A stretch of 64,000 bases of DNA from Bosea vestrisii. GTDB taxonomy: Bacteria; Pseudomonadota; Alphaproteobacteria; Rhizobiales; Beijerinckiaceae. The notes under the pieces are model-generated. The model worked only from the letters and a program-made list of their open reading frames with translations, was not told the DNA's origin and did no database searches. Location: the NCBI RefSeq assembly GCF_030144325.1, contig NZ_CP126307.1, positions 3,517,001-3,581,000 on the forward strand, written 5' to 3'. Shown piece after piece: positions 8,223 through 16,561 of the stretch; position 1 is the stretch's first letter, and every line of letters begins with the position of its first letter. The position numbers and the translations under genes are program-made.

Positions 8223-8552
8223 ATGCCTTACGCCGTCACCAGCGCCTGCATCCGCTGCAAGTACATGGATTGCGTCGAGGTCTGCCCTGTCGACTGCTTC
8301 TATGAGGGTGAGAACATGCTCGTCATCCACCCGGACGAATGCATCGACTGCGGCGTCTGCGAGCCGGAGTGCCCGGCGGAGGCAATCGTCGCCGACAGCG
8401 TCGACGGGGCCGAGCAATGGCTGGTTTTGAACGCAAGACTGGCGCCGCTCTGGCCCAACATCACCCAGAAGAGCGAGCCGCCGGCTGATGCCGACGACTG
8501 GAAGGGAATACCGGACAAGATCGACCTGCTTTCCGAACGCCCGGGAATGTGA
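8223..8552 (+). CDS. fdxA: Ferredoxin FdxA (7Fe type)
   Basis: A 109-residue ferredoxin with the N-terminal cluster set CIRCKYMDCVEVCPVDC and the second set CIDCGVCEPECP, followed by the acidic C-terminal extension usual for FdxA of Azotobacter type (3Fe-4S plus 4Fe-4S). The ATG at 8223 gives the normal MPYAVTSACI start. Such ferredoxins are often of general use, but the operator shared with nicotinate genes and the ferredoxin-NADP reductase gene directly downstream suggest that here it donates electrons to 6-hydroxynicotinate reductase. That role is inference. Confidence 0.93.
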   Translation: MPYAVTSACIRCKYMDCVEVCPVDCFYEGENMLVIHPDECIDCGVCEPECPAEAIVADSVDGAEQWLVLNARLAPLWPNITQKSEPPADADDWKGIPDKIDLLSERPGM

Positions 8553-8612
8553 TATTGGGTGGCCTGCATCCGATAATCTGCTAAATCGCTAGACTATCTG
8601 AGGATCGATGAG

Positions 8613-9386
8613 ATGAGCAATTTCTACGAGGAGCGCGTGCTCTCAGTCCATCATTGGACCGATACGCTCTTCAGCTTCACGACGACCCGCGACACGACCT
8701 TCCGCTTCAAGAACGGCCAGTTCACGATGATCGGGATCAAGGTCGGCGAGAAGCCGCTGCTGCGCGCCTACAGCGTCGCCAGCACCAATTACGACGAGAA
8801 CCTCGAGTTCTTCTCGATCAAGGTGCCGGATGGCCCGCTCACCTCGCGCCTGCAGAACCTGCAGGTCGGCGACCCCATCATCATCGGCAAGAAGGCGACG
8901 GGCACGCTCGTGCTCGACAACCTCAAGGACGGCAAGCGCCTGTTCCTGCTCGGCACCGGCACGGGTCTCGCCCCGTTCCTGTCGCTGATCCGCGATCCCG
9001 AGACCTATGAGCGCTACGAGAAGGTCGTTCTCGTCCATGGCTGCCGCCAGGTCTCCGAGCTCGCTTATGGCGAGCGCATCCAGCAGGAGCTGCCGAACGA
9101 CGAGTTTTTGGGCGAGATGATCCGCGAGCAGCTCGTCTACTATCCGACCGTGACGCGCGAGCCCTTCCGCAATCGCGGCCGCATCACCGATCTCATCACC
9201 TCCGGCCAGCTCTTCAGCGATACCGGCATGGGACCGTTCGACCCGGCCGGCGATCGCTTCATGCTTTGCGGCAGCCCGCAGATGCTGGTCGACCTCAGGC
9301 AGATCTTCGACGAGCGCGGCCTCGAGGAAGGCAATCACGGCGAAGCCGGCGACTACGTCATCGAGAAGGCTTTTGCCGAGCGCTGA
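8613..9386 (+). CDS. fpr: Ferredoxin--NADP(+) reductase
   Basis: A 257-residue FAD flavoprotein of the bacterial Fpr type: the FAD motif RAYSVAS near residue 52, the NADP motif GTGTGLAPF near 112, a C-terminal nucleotide site FMLCGSPQM, and the characteristic ending VIEKAFAER. It moves electrons between NADPH and ferredoxin or flavodoxin in the cytoplasm. It lies 60 bases after fdxA on the same strand, making an NADPH to ferredoxin relay. Whether it is dedicated to nicotinate breakdown or serves oxidative stress, as elsewhere, cannot be told from sequence. Confidence 0.93.
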   Translation: MSNFYEERVLSVHHWTDTLFSFTTTRDTTFRFKNGQFTMIGIKVGEKPLLRAYSVASTNYDENLEFFSIKVPDGPLTSRLQNLQVGDPIIIGKKATGTLVLDNLKDGKRLFLLGTGTGLAPFLSLIRDPETYERYEKVVLVHGCRQVSELAYGERIQQELPNDEFLGEMIREQLVYYPTVTREPFRNRGRITDLITSGQLFSDTGMGPFDPAGDRFMLCGSPQMLVDLRQIFDERGLEEGNHGEAGDYVIEKAFAER

Positions 9387-9527
9387 ATTCTAGCGAAAAC
9401 CGCTTTGAATGGCCGGCCCGTACCCACAGGTCGGCCATTTTGTATTCATGGCTTGCCCAGCGACTTTGCCCCGACAGCTTGAGCCTGCTACCTGTCCGGC
9501 AAATCACCTCGACCGACGAGTAGCGCC

Positions 9528-9770
9528 ATGACCGAGACCTTGCCCGACCGGCTGTCCTCCAATCCCAACAGCCCCTTCTACAACGAGGAGCTGCTCGCGA
9601 AGGACATCGGCGTCCGCTTCAAGGGCGCCGAGAAGACCAATGTCGAGGAATACTGCGTCAGCGAGGGCTGGGTCCGGCTGACCGCCGGCAATGCCAAGGA
9701 TCGCCATGGCAACCCGATGACGATCAAGCTCAAGGGCACGGTCGAGCCCTATTTCCGCAAGGCCGATTGA
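9528..9770 (+). CDS. DUF3297 family protein
   Basis: An 80-residue soluble protein, NSPFYNEELLAKDIGVRF in the first half and a lysine-rich end with GTVEPYFRKAD. It fits the small proteobacterial family DUF3297, whose function is unknown. Its last 22 bases overlap the end of the convergent membrane-protein gene. Confidence 0.85.
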   Translation: MTETLPDRLSSNPNSPFYNEELLAKDIGVRFKGAEKTNVEEYCVSEGWVRLTAGNAKDRHGNPMTIKLKGTVEPYFRKAD

Positions 9771-10255
9771 GACTCGCCGCCGCGAGCGATCGCCAGCGCG
9801 AAGGCGGCGATCGCCAGTACGGAAAGACCGGCGCGTACAGCATGCAGCGCTCCCCAGCGCTCGATCAGCGCCCGGCTTGCCGCTCTCGCCTGCTCGGCGC
9901 CGAGCGCTAGCAGCGTGTCGTTCACCGGTGCGATCACCATCAGCGTGAAGGGCAGATTGGCGAGCATCAGCGCCGCGCCGGCGAGCCAGAGTGGATTTCG
10001 CCTCCGCCAGAAAGCGAACGCCCCGGCAAGGCTCGCCAGCACTGCGAGCCCGGCCTGCATCCGCGCCGCGCGCGGATAGCTCTCCTGCCAGTGCAGCACA
10101 AGCGAGCGATCCTCCAATGCGAGTCGGGCTGGCTGCTCGGCGACGAGGATGTAGATCGCAGCACCGGCGAACAGTGTCGCCAGGATCAGCGCGGCGAGGC
10201 CGATGGCGGAAACGCCGCGGCGTTGCGTGGTCGTATCAAGACTGGAGTCAGGCAT
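9749..10255 (-). CDS. DUF1772-like integral membrane protein
   Basis: A 168-residue protein with four hydrophobic segments (about residues 18-37, 66-83, 89-107 and 142-160) and the conserved PVNDTLLALG segment seen in DUF1772/anthrone-oxygenase-like membrane proteins. It is transcribed divergently from a MarR regulator, with a strong inverted-repeat operator between them, so it is the likely target of that regulator. Its substrate is unknown. It overlaps the end of the DUF3297 gene. Confidence 0.75.
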   Translation of the reverse strand: MPDSSLDTTTQRRGVSAIGLAALILATLFAGAAIYILVAEQPARLALEDRSLVLHWQESYPRAARMQAGLAVLASLAGAFAFWRRRNPLWLAGAALMLANLPFTLMVIAPVNDTLLALGAEQARAASRALIERWGALHAVRAGLSVLAIAAFALAIARGGESQSALRK

Positions 10256-10271
10256 GGCCGCCTCCTTGAAA

Positions 10272-10310
10272 TGAACAGCATGCTATTCATTATTGCATAG
10301 CATGCTGTTC
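10272..10310. promoter_or_regulatory. MarR-type double operator
   Basis: A perfect inverted repeat, GAACAGCATGCTAT at 10273-10286 and ATAGCATGCTGTTC at 10297-10310, has a 10-base spacer. Each arm is itself a near-palindrome (for example TGAACAGCATGCTATTCA at 10272-10289), so two dimers could bind one turn apart on each side. It lies in the short divergent gap between the DUF1772-like gene and marR, the usual place for MarR autoregulation. Confidence 0.8.
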
Positions 10311-10339
10311 AATTGCAATCTCGTCGAAACGAGTCCTGC

Positions 10340-10783
10340 ATGACCAGCTTCAAGACCAGCTCCGCCGGCTACCTCGCCAACCATGTCGCCCGCCTGTTCG
10401 CACGTGAGCTGGCCGAGGCGGTCCGCCCGCTCGGCCTCGCGCCGGCGCAGTTCATGGTGCTGCTCGAGCTCTGGCGCGAGGAAGGGTTGACGCAGAAGGA
10501 CCTGGTTGGCCGGCTCGATGTCGAGCAGGCGACGATGGCGGCGACGCTTGCCCGGATGGAGCGCGACGGGCTGATCGAGCGTCGGCGCGATCAGGCCGAT
10601 GCCCGCGCCCGCCGCGTCCAGCTCACAGGACGGGCGCGGGCTCTGCAGGAACCGGCGCTCGCCGCCGCCAAGGGTGTCAATGCGCGGGCATTGGCCGGGT
10701 TTTCCGATGACGAGCGCGAAGCTTTCTTGGTGGGGCTGCGCCGCATCGTCGGCACGCTCTCGCGCACAGGGGAGTCGAGCTAG
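10340..10783 (+). CDS. MarR family transcriptional regulator
   Basis: A 147-residue winged-helix protein starting MTSFKTSSAGYLANH. The helix-turn-helix and wing are visible as LTQKDLVGRLDVEQATMAATLARMERDGLIERRRDQADAR, ending in a long dimerisation helix. The ATG at 10340 is chosen because the region upstream is occupied by the operator. It probably represses itself and the divergent membrane protein, and releases on binding a small phenolic-type ligand, as family members do. Confidence 0.88.
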   Translation: MTSFKTSSAGYLANHVARLFARELAEAVRPLGLAPAQFMVLLELWREEGLTQKDLVGRLDVEQATMAATLARMERDGLIERRRDQADARARRVQLTGRARALQEPALAAAKGVNARALAGFSDDEREAFLVGLRRIVGTLSRTGESS

Positions 10784-10819
10784 ACCAACGCCCACACCGA
10801 AAGTCGATGCCGTTCTACG

Positions 10820-11917
10820 TCAGCCCGGCACGGCGCCGCGCAGCAGTCCCACGAGGTCGGCCTGGCGGGTCATGCCGGTCTTGGCGAAGACCTGCCTCAG
10901 CGTGGTGCGGGCTGTCCCTTCAGTCCAGCCGAGCATGACGGCGGCCTCGCGCGGGGCGTGGCCACCCGCGATCAGCGCGGCGAGCCGCGCTTCCGACGGG
11001 CTGAGGTCGAAGAGGCCGGCGACGAGGTCGGCTGACGGCGCCTTGGCCTGGACCAGCGGAGTTGCGACGAGGATCGCGGTCGCCTGGCTGAACAGGTCGT
11101 GGGCTGCGCCCTTGATCGGGACCAGGTGAAAGATGATCGGCGGCAGGTCATTGCGCGCCCGCATCGGGATCGAACGGACCGCAGCCATCGGCCCGCCCCG
11201 GCCCAGCGCCTCGAGCGCGGTCGCGAAAAGCGCATCGGCGCCGGCATCGGTCAGCTTCAGGCGTGAGGGAAGGTCCTCGATGGCCGATGGCATCAGCCGT
11301 GTGAGAAGGCTGTTGGCGGCGAGAATCCGGCCACCCTTGCCGAGCACCGCTGCTGCCAGGCGCATCAGCTCCAGCGCTGCGGCTGCGCTGCGCGCACGCT
11401 CGACCTCCAGATGGTTGGCGATCAAGGCCGACCGCGCCAGATGGGGCCGGACCCGGTCGAGCGCCGCGACGATCGTCCGGGGGAACGGTCCGTCCGCGAA
11501 CGGCTTTTCGAGATTGATCATCGCGAAGTCGCCGGAGGGGATGCTGATCGCGGTCGCGACACCGGAGCCGTAGCCGCGCGGAATCAGAAAGTCGCTATAG
11601 AGGGGCAATTGTTCGGCCTCGCCGGGGGCAAAGACGTCGCCGTCGGTGATGAAGCCGGCGTGCTGAAAGGCGATGGCCCGCTTGGTGCGTTCGTTCTGCG
11701 CTCCGCCCTGGGCGAGCCATATGTCGTCCCACATCTCCTTGAACGTGTCGCTCGTGCTGACGACCGACAAGCGCGCCTCGCCGATCCGGGAGAACAGCGC
11801 AGCCGTTGCGTCACAATCGCGCGCCAGCCCCTCGAGCCAGCCCTGCCATCGTTCGGGAATCACGGCGGCCTCATAGAGACCGTCGATCAGCGCCTCGTAT
11901 CCATCCCCGAATGGCAA
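10820..11917 (-). CDS. LuxR-type (HTH) transcriptional regulator
   Basis: A protein of about 365 residues with a C-terminal LuxR helix-turn-helix (FDLSPSEARLAALIAGGHAP, then TEGTARTTLRQVFAKTGM). The N-terminal two thirds carry no obvious known ligand domain. I place the start at the TTG at 11917, which has an AGGGAGA site about 7 bases upstream; the longer frame from 12010 would overlap the acetyltransferase gene by 59 bases. With that start the gap from the acetyltransferase stop is 34 bases, so the two may be one operon. Targets are unknown. Confidence 0.75.
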   Translation of the reverse strand: MPFGDGYEALIDGLYEAAVIPERWQGWLEGLARDCDATAALFSRIGEARLSVVSTSDTFKEMWDDIWLAQGGAQNERTKRAIAFQHAGFITDGDVFAPGEAEQLPLYSDFLIPRGYGSGVATAISIPSGDFAMINLEKPFADGPFPRTIVAALDRVRPHLARSALIANHLEVERARSAAAALELMRLAAAVLGKGGRILAANSLLTRLMPSAIEDLPSRLKLTDAGADALFATALEALGRGGPMAAVRSIPMRARNDLPPIIFHLVPIKGAAHDLFSQATAILVATPLVQAKAPSADLVAGLFDLSPSEARLAALIAGGHAPREAAVMLGWTEGTARTTLRQVFAKTGMTRQADLVGLLRGAVPG

Positions 11918-11951
11918 CCGGGTCTCCCTCTCGCAGAGCGTACAACCAGAG

Positions 11952-12497
11952 CTAGCATGCTTCCCGCGAAAGTGCCTTGTAGAAGAAGGTCGAAGCGCAA
12001 TCGCTTCCATCCGGCATCAGCGCATAGCGCGGGATGGTGCCGACCTCGGTCCAGCCCAGGCGGTTGTAGAGCCGGCGCGCCGCGCCAGCCTCGTCGGTGT
12101 CGAGCACCAGCAGGTCGCGCCCGAGCGCCAGCGCAGCAGCCTCCGCCGCCCGCATCAGCGCTTCGCCGATGCCACGGCGGCGCGCCCGCGAATGCACCAG
12201 CACCTTGGCGATCTCGGCTCGATGCGGCTGGTTCGGCTTGGCCGTCGGATGGAGTTGGGCCGTGCCGACGATGCCGCTCTCGTCGCGCGCGACGAAGAGC
12301 ACAATGCGATCGGCAGCGACCTCAGCGGCGATGCCGCGCCAGAAGCCGGCGAAATCATCCTGCGTGTTCCAATTCATGAAGCCGACCGAGGCGCCATTGG
12401 CGACGGCGTCGCGCAAAATCTCGGCTAGCGCTGGGATGGCGGCTAGCGCGGCGTCCCCGTCGAGCTGTTCGATCGTCACGCTGTCCAACTCCGTCAT
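11952..12497 (-). CDS. GNAT family N-acetyltransferase
   Basis: A 181-residue GNAT protein. The acetyl-CoA site is seen as VLVHSRARRRGIGEALMRAAE (the RRxGIG pattern), followed by LLVLDTDEAGAARRLYNRLGW. The substrate cannot be read from the sequence. It starts MTELDSVTIEQLDGD and lies just upstream of the LuxR regulator. Upstream, two TCTACTAT direct repeats 19 bases apart (12533 and 12552) may be promoter or operator elements. Confidence 0.88.
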   Translation of the reverse strand: MTELDSVTIEQLDGDAALAAIPALAEILRDAVANGASVGFMNWNTQDDFAGFWRGIAAEVAADRIVLFVARDESGIVGTAQLHPTAKPNQPHRAEIAKVLVHSRARRRGIGEALMRAAEAAALALGRDLLVLDTDEAGAARRLYNRLGWTEVGTIPRYALMPDGSDCASTFFYKALSREAC

Positions 12498-12738
12498 GCT
12501 TCGTCTCCGCGGGCCGCCGGCTGGCGGCAGTGTCTACTATGCAAGATTGATTCTACTATAATAGATCACGGTAAGCCCGGCCACTCCGCCCGACCGTCAA
12601 CCCGGATTTTACGACGTTTGGCGAATTCCGGTCTCTCCAGCCCAAATCGGGCAGGTGATTTCCGAAAAAGTCACGGGCTCGCGTTTTGCTCAGGGCCGGA
12701 AGACGCCGGAAACGGCGCCGGCGCAAGGGGAGGCGTCG

Positions 12739-13506
12739 ATGAACAGGGGCTTGGAATACGTCGGCCGGTCGGTGGTCCGCTTCATCACGCGCGGCAAGCC
12801 GCAAAGCGGCCCGGTCGATCGCAAGGCCCTGGCGCGGCTTGAGGCCGCGCTCAGACCGGGCGATGTGCTGCTGGTCGAAGGCCACATGAAAGTCTCGGCG
12901 GCGATCAAATACCTGACCCAGTCGACCTGGTCGCATGCGGCGCTTTATGTCGGCGACACCGGCAAGTTCAGTCCCGAGGGCGAGCCGCTGGTACTGGCCG
13001 AAGTCGAGATGGATGTCGGCTGCGTGCTCTCGCCCCTGTCGAAATACGGCGCCTTCGGCACCCGGATCTGCCGGCCCCAGGCCCTCGACCGCGAAGGCCG
13101 CCAGATCGCCGTCGACTACGTGCTCGAGCGGCTCGGCACGCAGTACGACCTCAAGAACATCCTCGACCTGGCGCGCTGGCTGATCCCGATTCCCTGGGCG
13201 CCAGCCGGCTTCCGCCGTCGCATGATCGCGCTCGGCTCCGGCGATCCGACACGGGCGATCTGCTCGACCCTCATCGCCCAGGCCTTCGAGGCGGCGCGCT
13301 ATCCGGTGCTGCCGACGGTCGAATATGCCAGCGCGATGGACGAGCAGGATTTCGAGGAGATCCTGCACATCCGGCACCATTCGCTCTATATGCCGCGCGA
13401 TTTCGACATCTCGCCCTATTTCTCGGTGGTGAAGCCGACCCTGGAGGCCGGTTTCGACTATAAGAGGCTGAATTGGGCGCAGGAGCGCCTGCTCGCGGCG
13501 GAGTGA
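12739..13506 (+). CDS. YiiX-like permuted papain/NlpC-fold cysteine hydrolase
   Basis: A 255-residue protein with the order of catalytic residues expected for permuted NlpC/P60-type enzymes: histidine first (STWSHAALYVGD, about residue 72) and cysteine later (RAICSTLIAQAF, about residue 176). PGDVLLVEGH precedes the histidine. Relatives such as YiiX/YebB are predicted amidases or lipid-modifying hydrolases with unknown substrates. The ATG at 12739 has a good AAGGGGAGG upstream. It is followed 61 bases later by lepA on the same strand. Confidence 0.78.
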   Translation: MNRGLEYVGRSVVRFITRGKPQSGPVDRKALARLEAALRPGDVLLVEGHMKVSAAIKYLTQSTWSHAALYVGDTGKFSPEGEPLVLAEVEMDVGCVLSPLSKYGAFGTRICRPQALDREGRQIAVDYVLERLGTQYDLKNILDLARWLIPIPWAPAGFRRRMIALGSGDPTRAICSTLIAQAFEAARYPVLPTVEYASAMDEQDFEEILHIRHHSLYMPRDFDISPYFSVVKPTLEAGFDYKRLNWAQERLLAAE

Positions 13507-13567
13507 AACGGCGGCCGATCTGCCCCACACCCTTGGCGCAAGGGGCGCGCACTGCTATGGCGCGCGC

Positions 13568-15373
13568 ATGAGCACCCGCAGTTTCGACAACATCCGCAAT
13601 TTCTCGATCGTGGCCCATATCGACCACGGCAAGTCGACCCTCGCCGACCGGCTGATCCAGCAGACCGGCACGGTCGCCGCGCGCGACATGAGCGAGCAGA
13701 TCCTCGACTCGATGGATATCGAGAAGGAACGCGGCATCACCATCAAGGCGCAGACCGTCCGGCTCGATTACCGAGCCGAGGATGGCAAGGATTACATCCT
13801 GAACCTGATGGACACGCCCGGGCACGTCGACTTCGCCTATGAGGTCTCGCGCTCGCTCGCGGCCTGCGAGGGCTCGCTGCTGGTCGTCGACGCCTCGCAG
13901 GGCGTCGAGGCGCAGACGCTCGCCAATGTCTACCAGGCGCTCGACGCCGGCCACGAGATCGTCACGGTCCTCAACAAGATCGACCTGCCGGCGGCCGAGC
14001 CGGAGCGGATCAAGCAGCAGATCGAGGACGTGATCGGCCTCGACGCCTCCGAGGCCGTGCCGATCTCGGCCAAGACCGGCCTCAACATCGAGGGTGTGCT
14101 CGAAGCCATCGTCAAGCGGCTGCCGGCGCCGAAGGGCGACCTCGAAGCCCCGCTCAAGGCGCTGCTGGTCGATAGCTGGTACGATGCCTATCTCGGCGTT
14201 GTCGTGCTCGTGCGCATCATCGACGGCGTGCTGAAGAAGAACATGACGATCCGGATGATGCGCGCCAACGCCGTCTATGGCGTCGACCGCGTCGGCGTGT
14301 TCAAGCCGAAGATGCTGGAGGTCAAGGAACTCGGCCCCGGCGAGGTCGGCTTCTTCACCGCCTCGATCAAGGAGGTCGCCGACACCGCTGTCGGCGACAC
14401 CATCACCGACGACAAGAAGCCGATCGCCGAGCCGCTGCCGGGCTTCAAGCCGGTGCAGCCGGTGGTGTTCTGCGGCATCTTCCCGGTCGATGCCGCCGAT
14501 TTCGAGGTGCTGCGCAGCGCCATGTCGCGGCTGCGCCTGAACGACGCCAGCTTCTCCTATGAGATGGAGACCTCGGCGGCGCTCGGCTTCGGCTTCCGCT
14601 GCGGCTTCCTCGGGCTGCTGCATCTCGAGATCATCCAGGAGCGGCTCGAGCGCGAGTTCAACCTCAACCTGATCTCGACCGCGCCCTCGGTCGTCTACCA
14701 TCTCAAGCTGCGGGACGGCTCGACGCTCGAACTGCACAACCCGGCCGACATGCCGGACGTGATGAAGATCGAGACCATCGAGGAGCCCTGGATCCGCGCC
14801 ACGATCTTCACCCCGGACGAGTATCTCGGCTCGGTGCTGAAGCTGTGCCAGGATCGGCGCGGCCTGCAGATCGACCTCAATTATGTCGGCTCGCGCGCCA
14901 AGGTCGTTTACGACTTGCCGCTGAACGAGGTGGTGTTCGATTTCTACGACCGGCTGAAGTCGATCTCGAAGGGCTATGCCTCCTTCGACTACGCCATCAC
15001 CGACTATCGCGAGGGTGACCTCGTGCGCATGTCGATCCTGGTCAATGCCGAGCCGGTCGATGCGCTTTCCATGCTCGTCCACCGCTCACGCGCTGACGCC
15101 CGCGGCCGGGCGATGTGCGAGAAGCTCAAGGAGCTGATCCCGCCGCACATGTTCCAGATTCCGGTGCAGGCGGCGATCGGCGGCAAGATCATCGCCCGCG
15201 AGACGATCCGGGCGCTGCGCAAGGACGTGACCGCGAAATGCTATGGCGGCGACGCCTCGCGCAAGCGCAAGCTCCTGGACAAGCAGAAGGAAGGCAAGAA
15301 GAAGATGCGGCAGTTCGGCCGCGTCGAGATCCCGCAGGAAGCCTTCATCGCCGCGTTGAAGATGGACAGCTGA
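13568..15373 (+). CDS. lepA: Elongation factor 4 (LepA)
   Basis: A 601-residue translational GTPase of normal length. G1 AHIDHGKST (residues 16-24), the MDTPGH motif near residue 82 and NKIDLP near 135 are intact. The C-terminal domain specific to EF4 (KEGKKKMRQFGRVEIPQEAF) is complete. It acts on stalled or mis-translocated ribosomes. No sign of unusual features. Confidence 0.97.
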   Translation: MSTRSFDNIRNFSIVAHIDHGKSTLADRLIQQTGTVAARDMSEQILDSMDIEKERGITIKAQTVRLDYRAEDGKDYILNLMDTPGHVDFAYEVSRSLAACEGSLLVVDASQGVEAQTLANVYQALDAGHEIVTVLNKIDLPAAEPERIKQQIEDVIGLDASEAVPISAKTGLNIEGVLEAIVKRLPAPKGDLEAPLKALLVDSWYDAYLGVVVLVRIIDGVLKKNMTIRMMRANAVYGVDRVGVFKPKMLEVKELGPGEVGFFTASIKEVADTAVGDTITDDKKPIAEPLPGFKPVQPVVFCGIFPVDAADFEVLRSAMSRLRLNDASFSYEMETSAALGFGFRCGFLGLLHLEIIQERLEREFNLNLISTAPSVVYHLKLRDGSTLELHNPADMPDVMKIETIEEPWIRATIFTPDEYLGSVLKLCQDRRGLQIDLNYVGSRAKVVYDLPLNEVVFDFYDRLKSISKGYASFDYAITDYREGDLVRMSILVNAEPVDALSMLVHRSRADARGRAMCEKLKELIPPHMFQIPVQAAIGGKIIARETIRALRKDVTAKCYGGDASRKRKLLDKQKEGKKKMRQFGRVEIPQEAFIAALKMDS

Positions 15374-15468
15374 GCCGGGAGGCTCAGCCGAAGCGCCCGC
15401 AGGTCAGGGAACCATTCCGGCAGACACGGTGTTGATCCGGAACCCTCAACCGAAGGGAGGACAGCATC

Positions 15469-15774
15469 GTGGATAGACGCTCTTTCCTGGCGAGTCTGGT
15501 CGGTGGCCTGGCCGCGGCGAGCTTCGGCACGGCAGCGCTTGCCAAGCCGCAGCCGAAACCGGTGGTAGCAGCAGAGCCTCACCCGCCTGAAGCTGCGCCG
15601 CAGGTCGATGCGGAAGCGCTCGACAAGACCGATGCCGATTACGCCCAGTATTATTATCGCCGTCGTCGGCGCTGGCGCAGGCGCTACTGGCGCCGCCGCT
15701 ATTATCGGCCGCGCTATTATTACCGCCGTCGCTATTACCGGCCGCGCTACTATTATCGCCGCCGCTACTGGTAG
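15469..15774 (+). CDS. Exported Arg/Tyr-rich repeat protein
   Basis: A 101-residue protein starting at GTG (15469) after an AGGGAGG site. The N-terminus DRRSFLASLVGGLAAASFG resembles a twin-arginine signal. The last 40 residues are almost only Arg and Tyr, with repeats of YYRPRYYYRRR and YWRRRYYRPRYYY. Such tails are seen in small rhizobial exported proteins of unknown function; binding of polyanions or surface polysaccharide is only a guess. Confidence 0.7.
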   Translation: MDRRSFLASLVGGLAAASFGTAALAKPQPKPVVAAEPHPPEAAPQVDAEALDKTDADYAQYYYRRRRRWRRRYWRRRYYRPRYYYRRRYYRPRYYYRRRYW

Positions 15775-15822
15775 CCATCTGACCGCCCTGCGCAGCTCGG
15801 GCCGCGCAGGGCGTAGCAGCGG

Positions 15823-16434
15823 TCAGAGATTGGCGCCGAGCCCGCGCAGCTCTGCCTTGAGGTCGATCGGCTCGACGAAGTGCACCGCCTGCATGCCGAC
15901 CGAGCGGGCGGCTTCGACGTTTTTGGCGCTGTCATCGACGAAGATGCACTCGCCGGCATCGAGCCCGTAACGCTCCAGCAGCACGTTGTAGATCGCCGGA
16001 TCGGGCTTCAGCAGTTGCTCATGCGCCGAGACGATCACACCGTCGAAGCTCTGCAGGAACGGGAAGCGGATCAGGCACTCTGCCCATTTCTCGCGTGAGA
16101 AATTGGTGATGGCGTAGACCTGCTCGCCCTTGGCCTGGAGATCGGCCAGCACCGCGACGCTGTCCTCGATCGTGCCGGGCACGGTCTCGTGCCAACGCTC
16201 GTCGAAGGCTTTGATCTCGACTTCCCATTCCGGATGGCTGGCGACCAATGTCGCCACGGCTTCGGTCCAGGGCCGGCCGCGATCCTGCTCGATATTCCAG
16301 GCGGAGGTGCAGACGTTCTTCAGGAACCAGTCGCGCTTGGCATCATCGGGAATGAGGTCGCGATAGAGATGGAACGGGTCCCAGCGCAACAGGACGTTGC
16401 CGACATCGAACACGACCTTGCGATTTGCAGGCAT
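15823..16434 (-). CDS. HAD family hydrolase (haloacid dehalogenase-like phosphatase)
   Basis: A 203-residue HAD protein. Motif I is VVFDVGNVLLRWD (nucleophile Asp near residue 9), motif II ITNFS, motif III KPDPAIY and motif IV FVDDSAKNV. The DVGNVL form is typical of the YihX/epoxide-hydrolase-N subgroup, often sugar-phosphate phosphatases. The start at 16434 gives MPANRKVVFDVGN. The substrate is not predictable. Confidence 0.9.
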   Translation of the reverse strand: MPANRKVVFDVGNVLLRWDPFHLYRDLIPDDAKRDWFLKNVCTSAWNIEQDRGRPWTEAVATLVASHPEWEVEIKAFDERWHETVPGTIEDSVAVLADLQAKGEQVYAITNFSREKWAECLIRFPFLQSFDGVIVSAHEQLLKPDPAIYNVLLERYGLDAGECIFVDDSAKNVEAARSVGMQAVHFVEPIDLKAELRGLGANL

Positions 16435-16561
16435 CGGTAGGCTTCTCCAGTCAGGCGTGCATCGACGTAGCTGATGCAACTCACGCCCTTGTGCACGGAC
16501 GCACGTAACCTTCACAAGGCTTTTGGCGTATTCGCGTAAAGGATCAGCAAAGGCGCGACGG

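Noticed and set aside
13271..15082. A 603-codon open frame on the minus strand opposite lepA
   Set aside because: It is the antisense shadow of a GC-rich conserved gene; no family resemblance and composition of Arg/Asp/His typical of such shadows.
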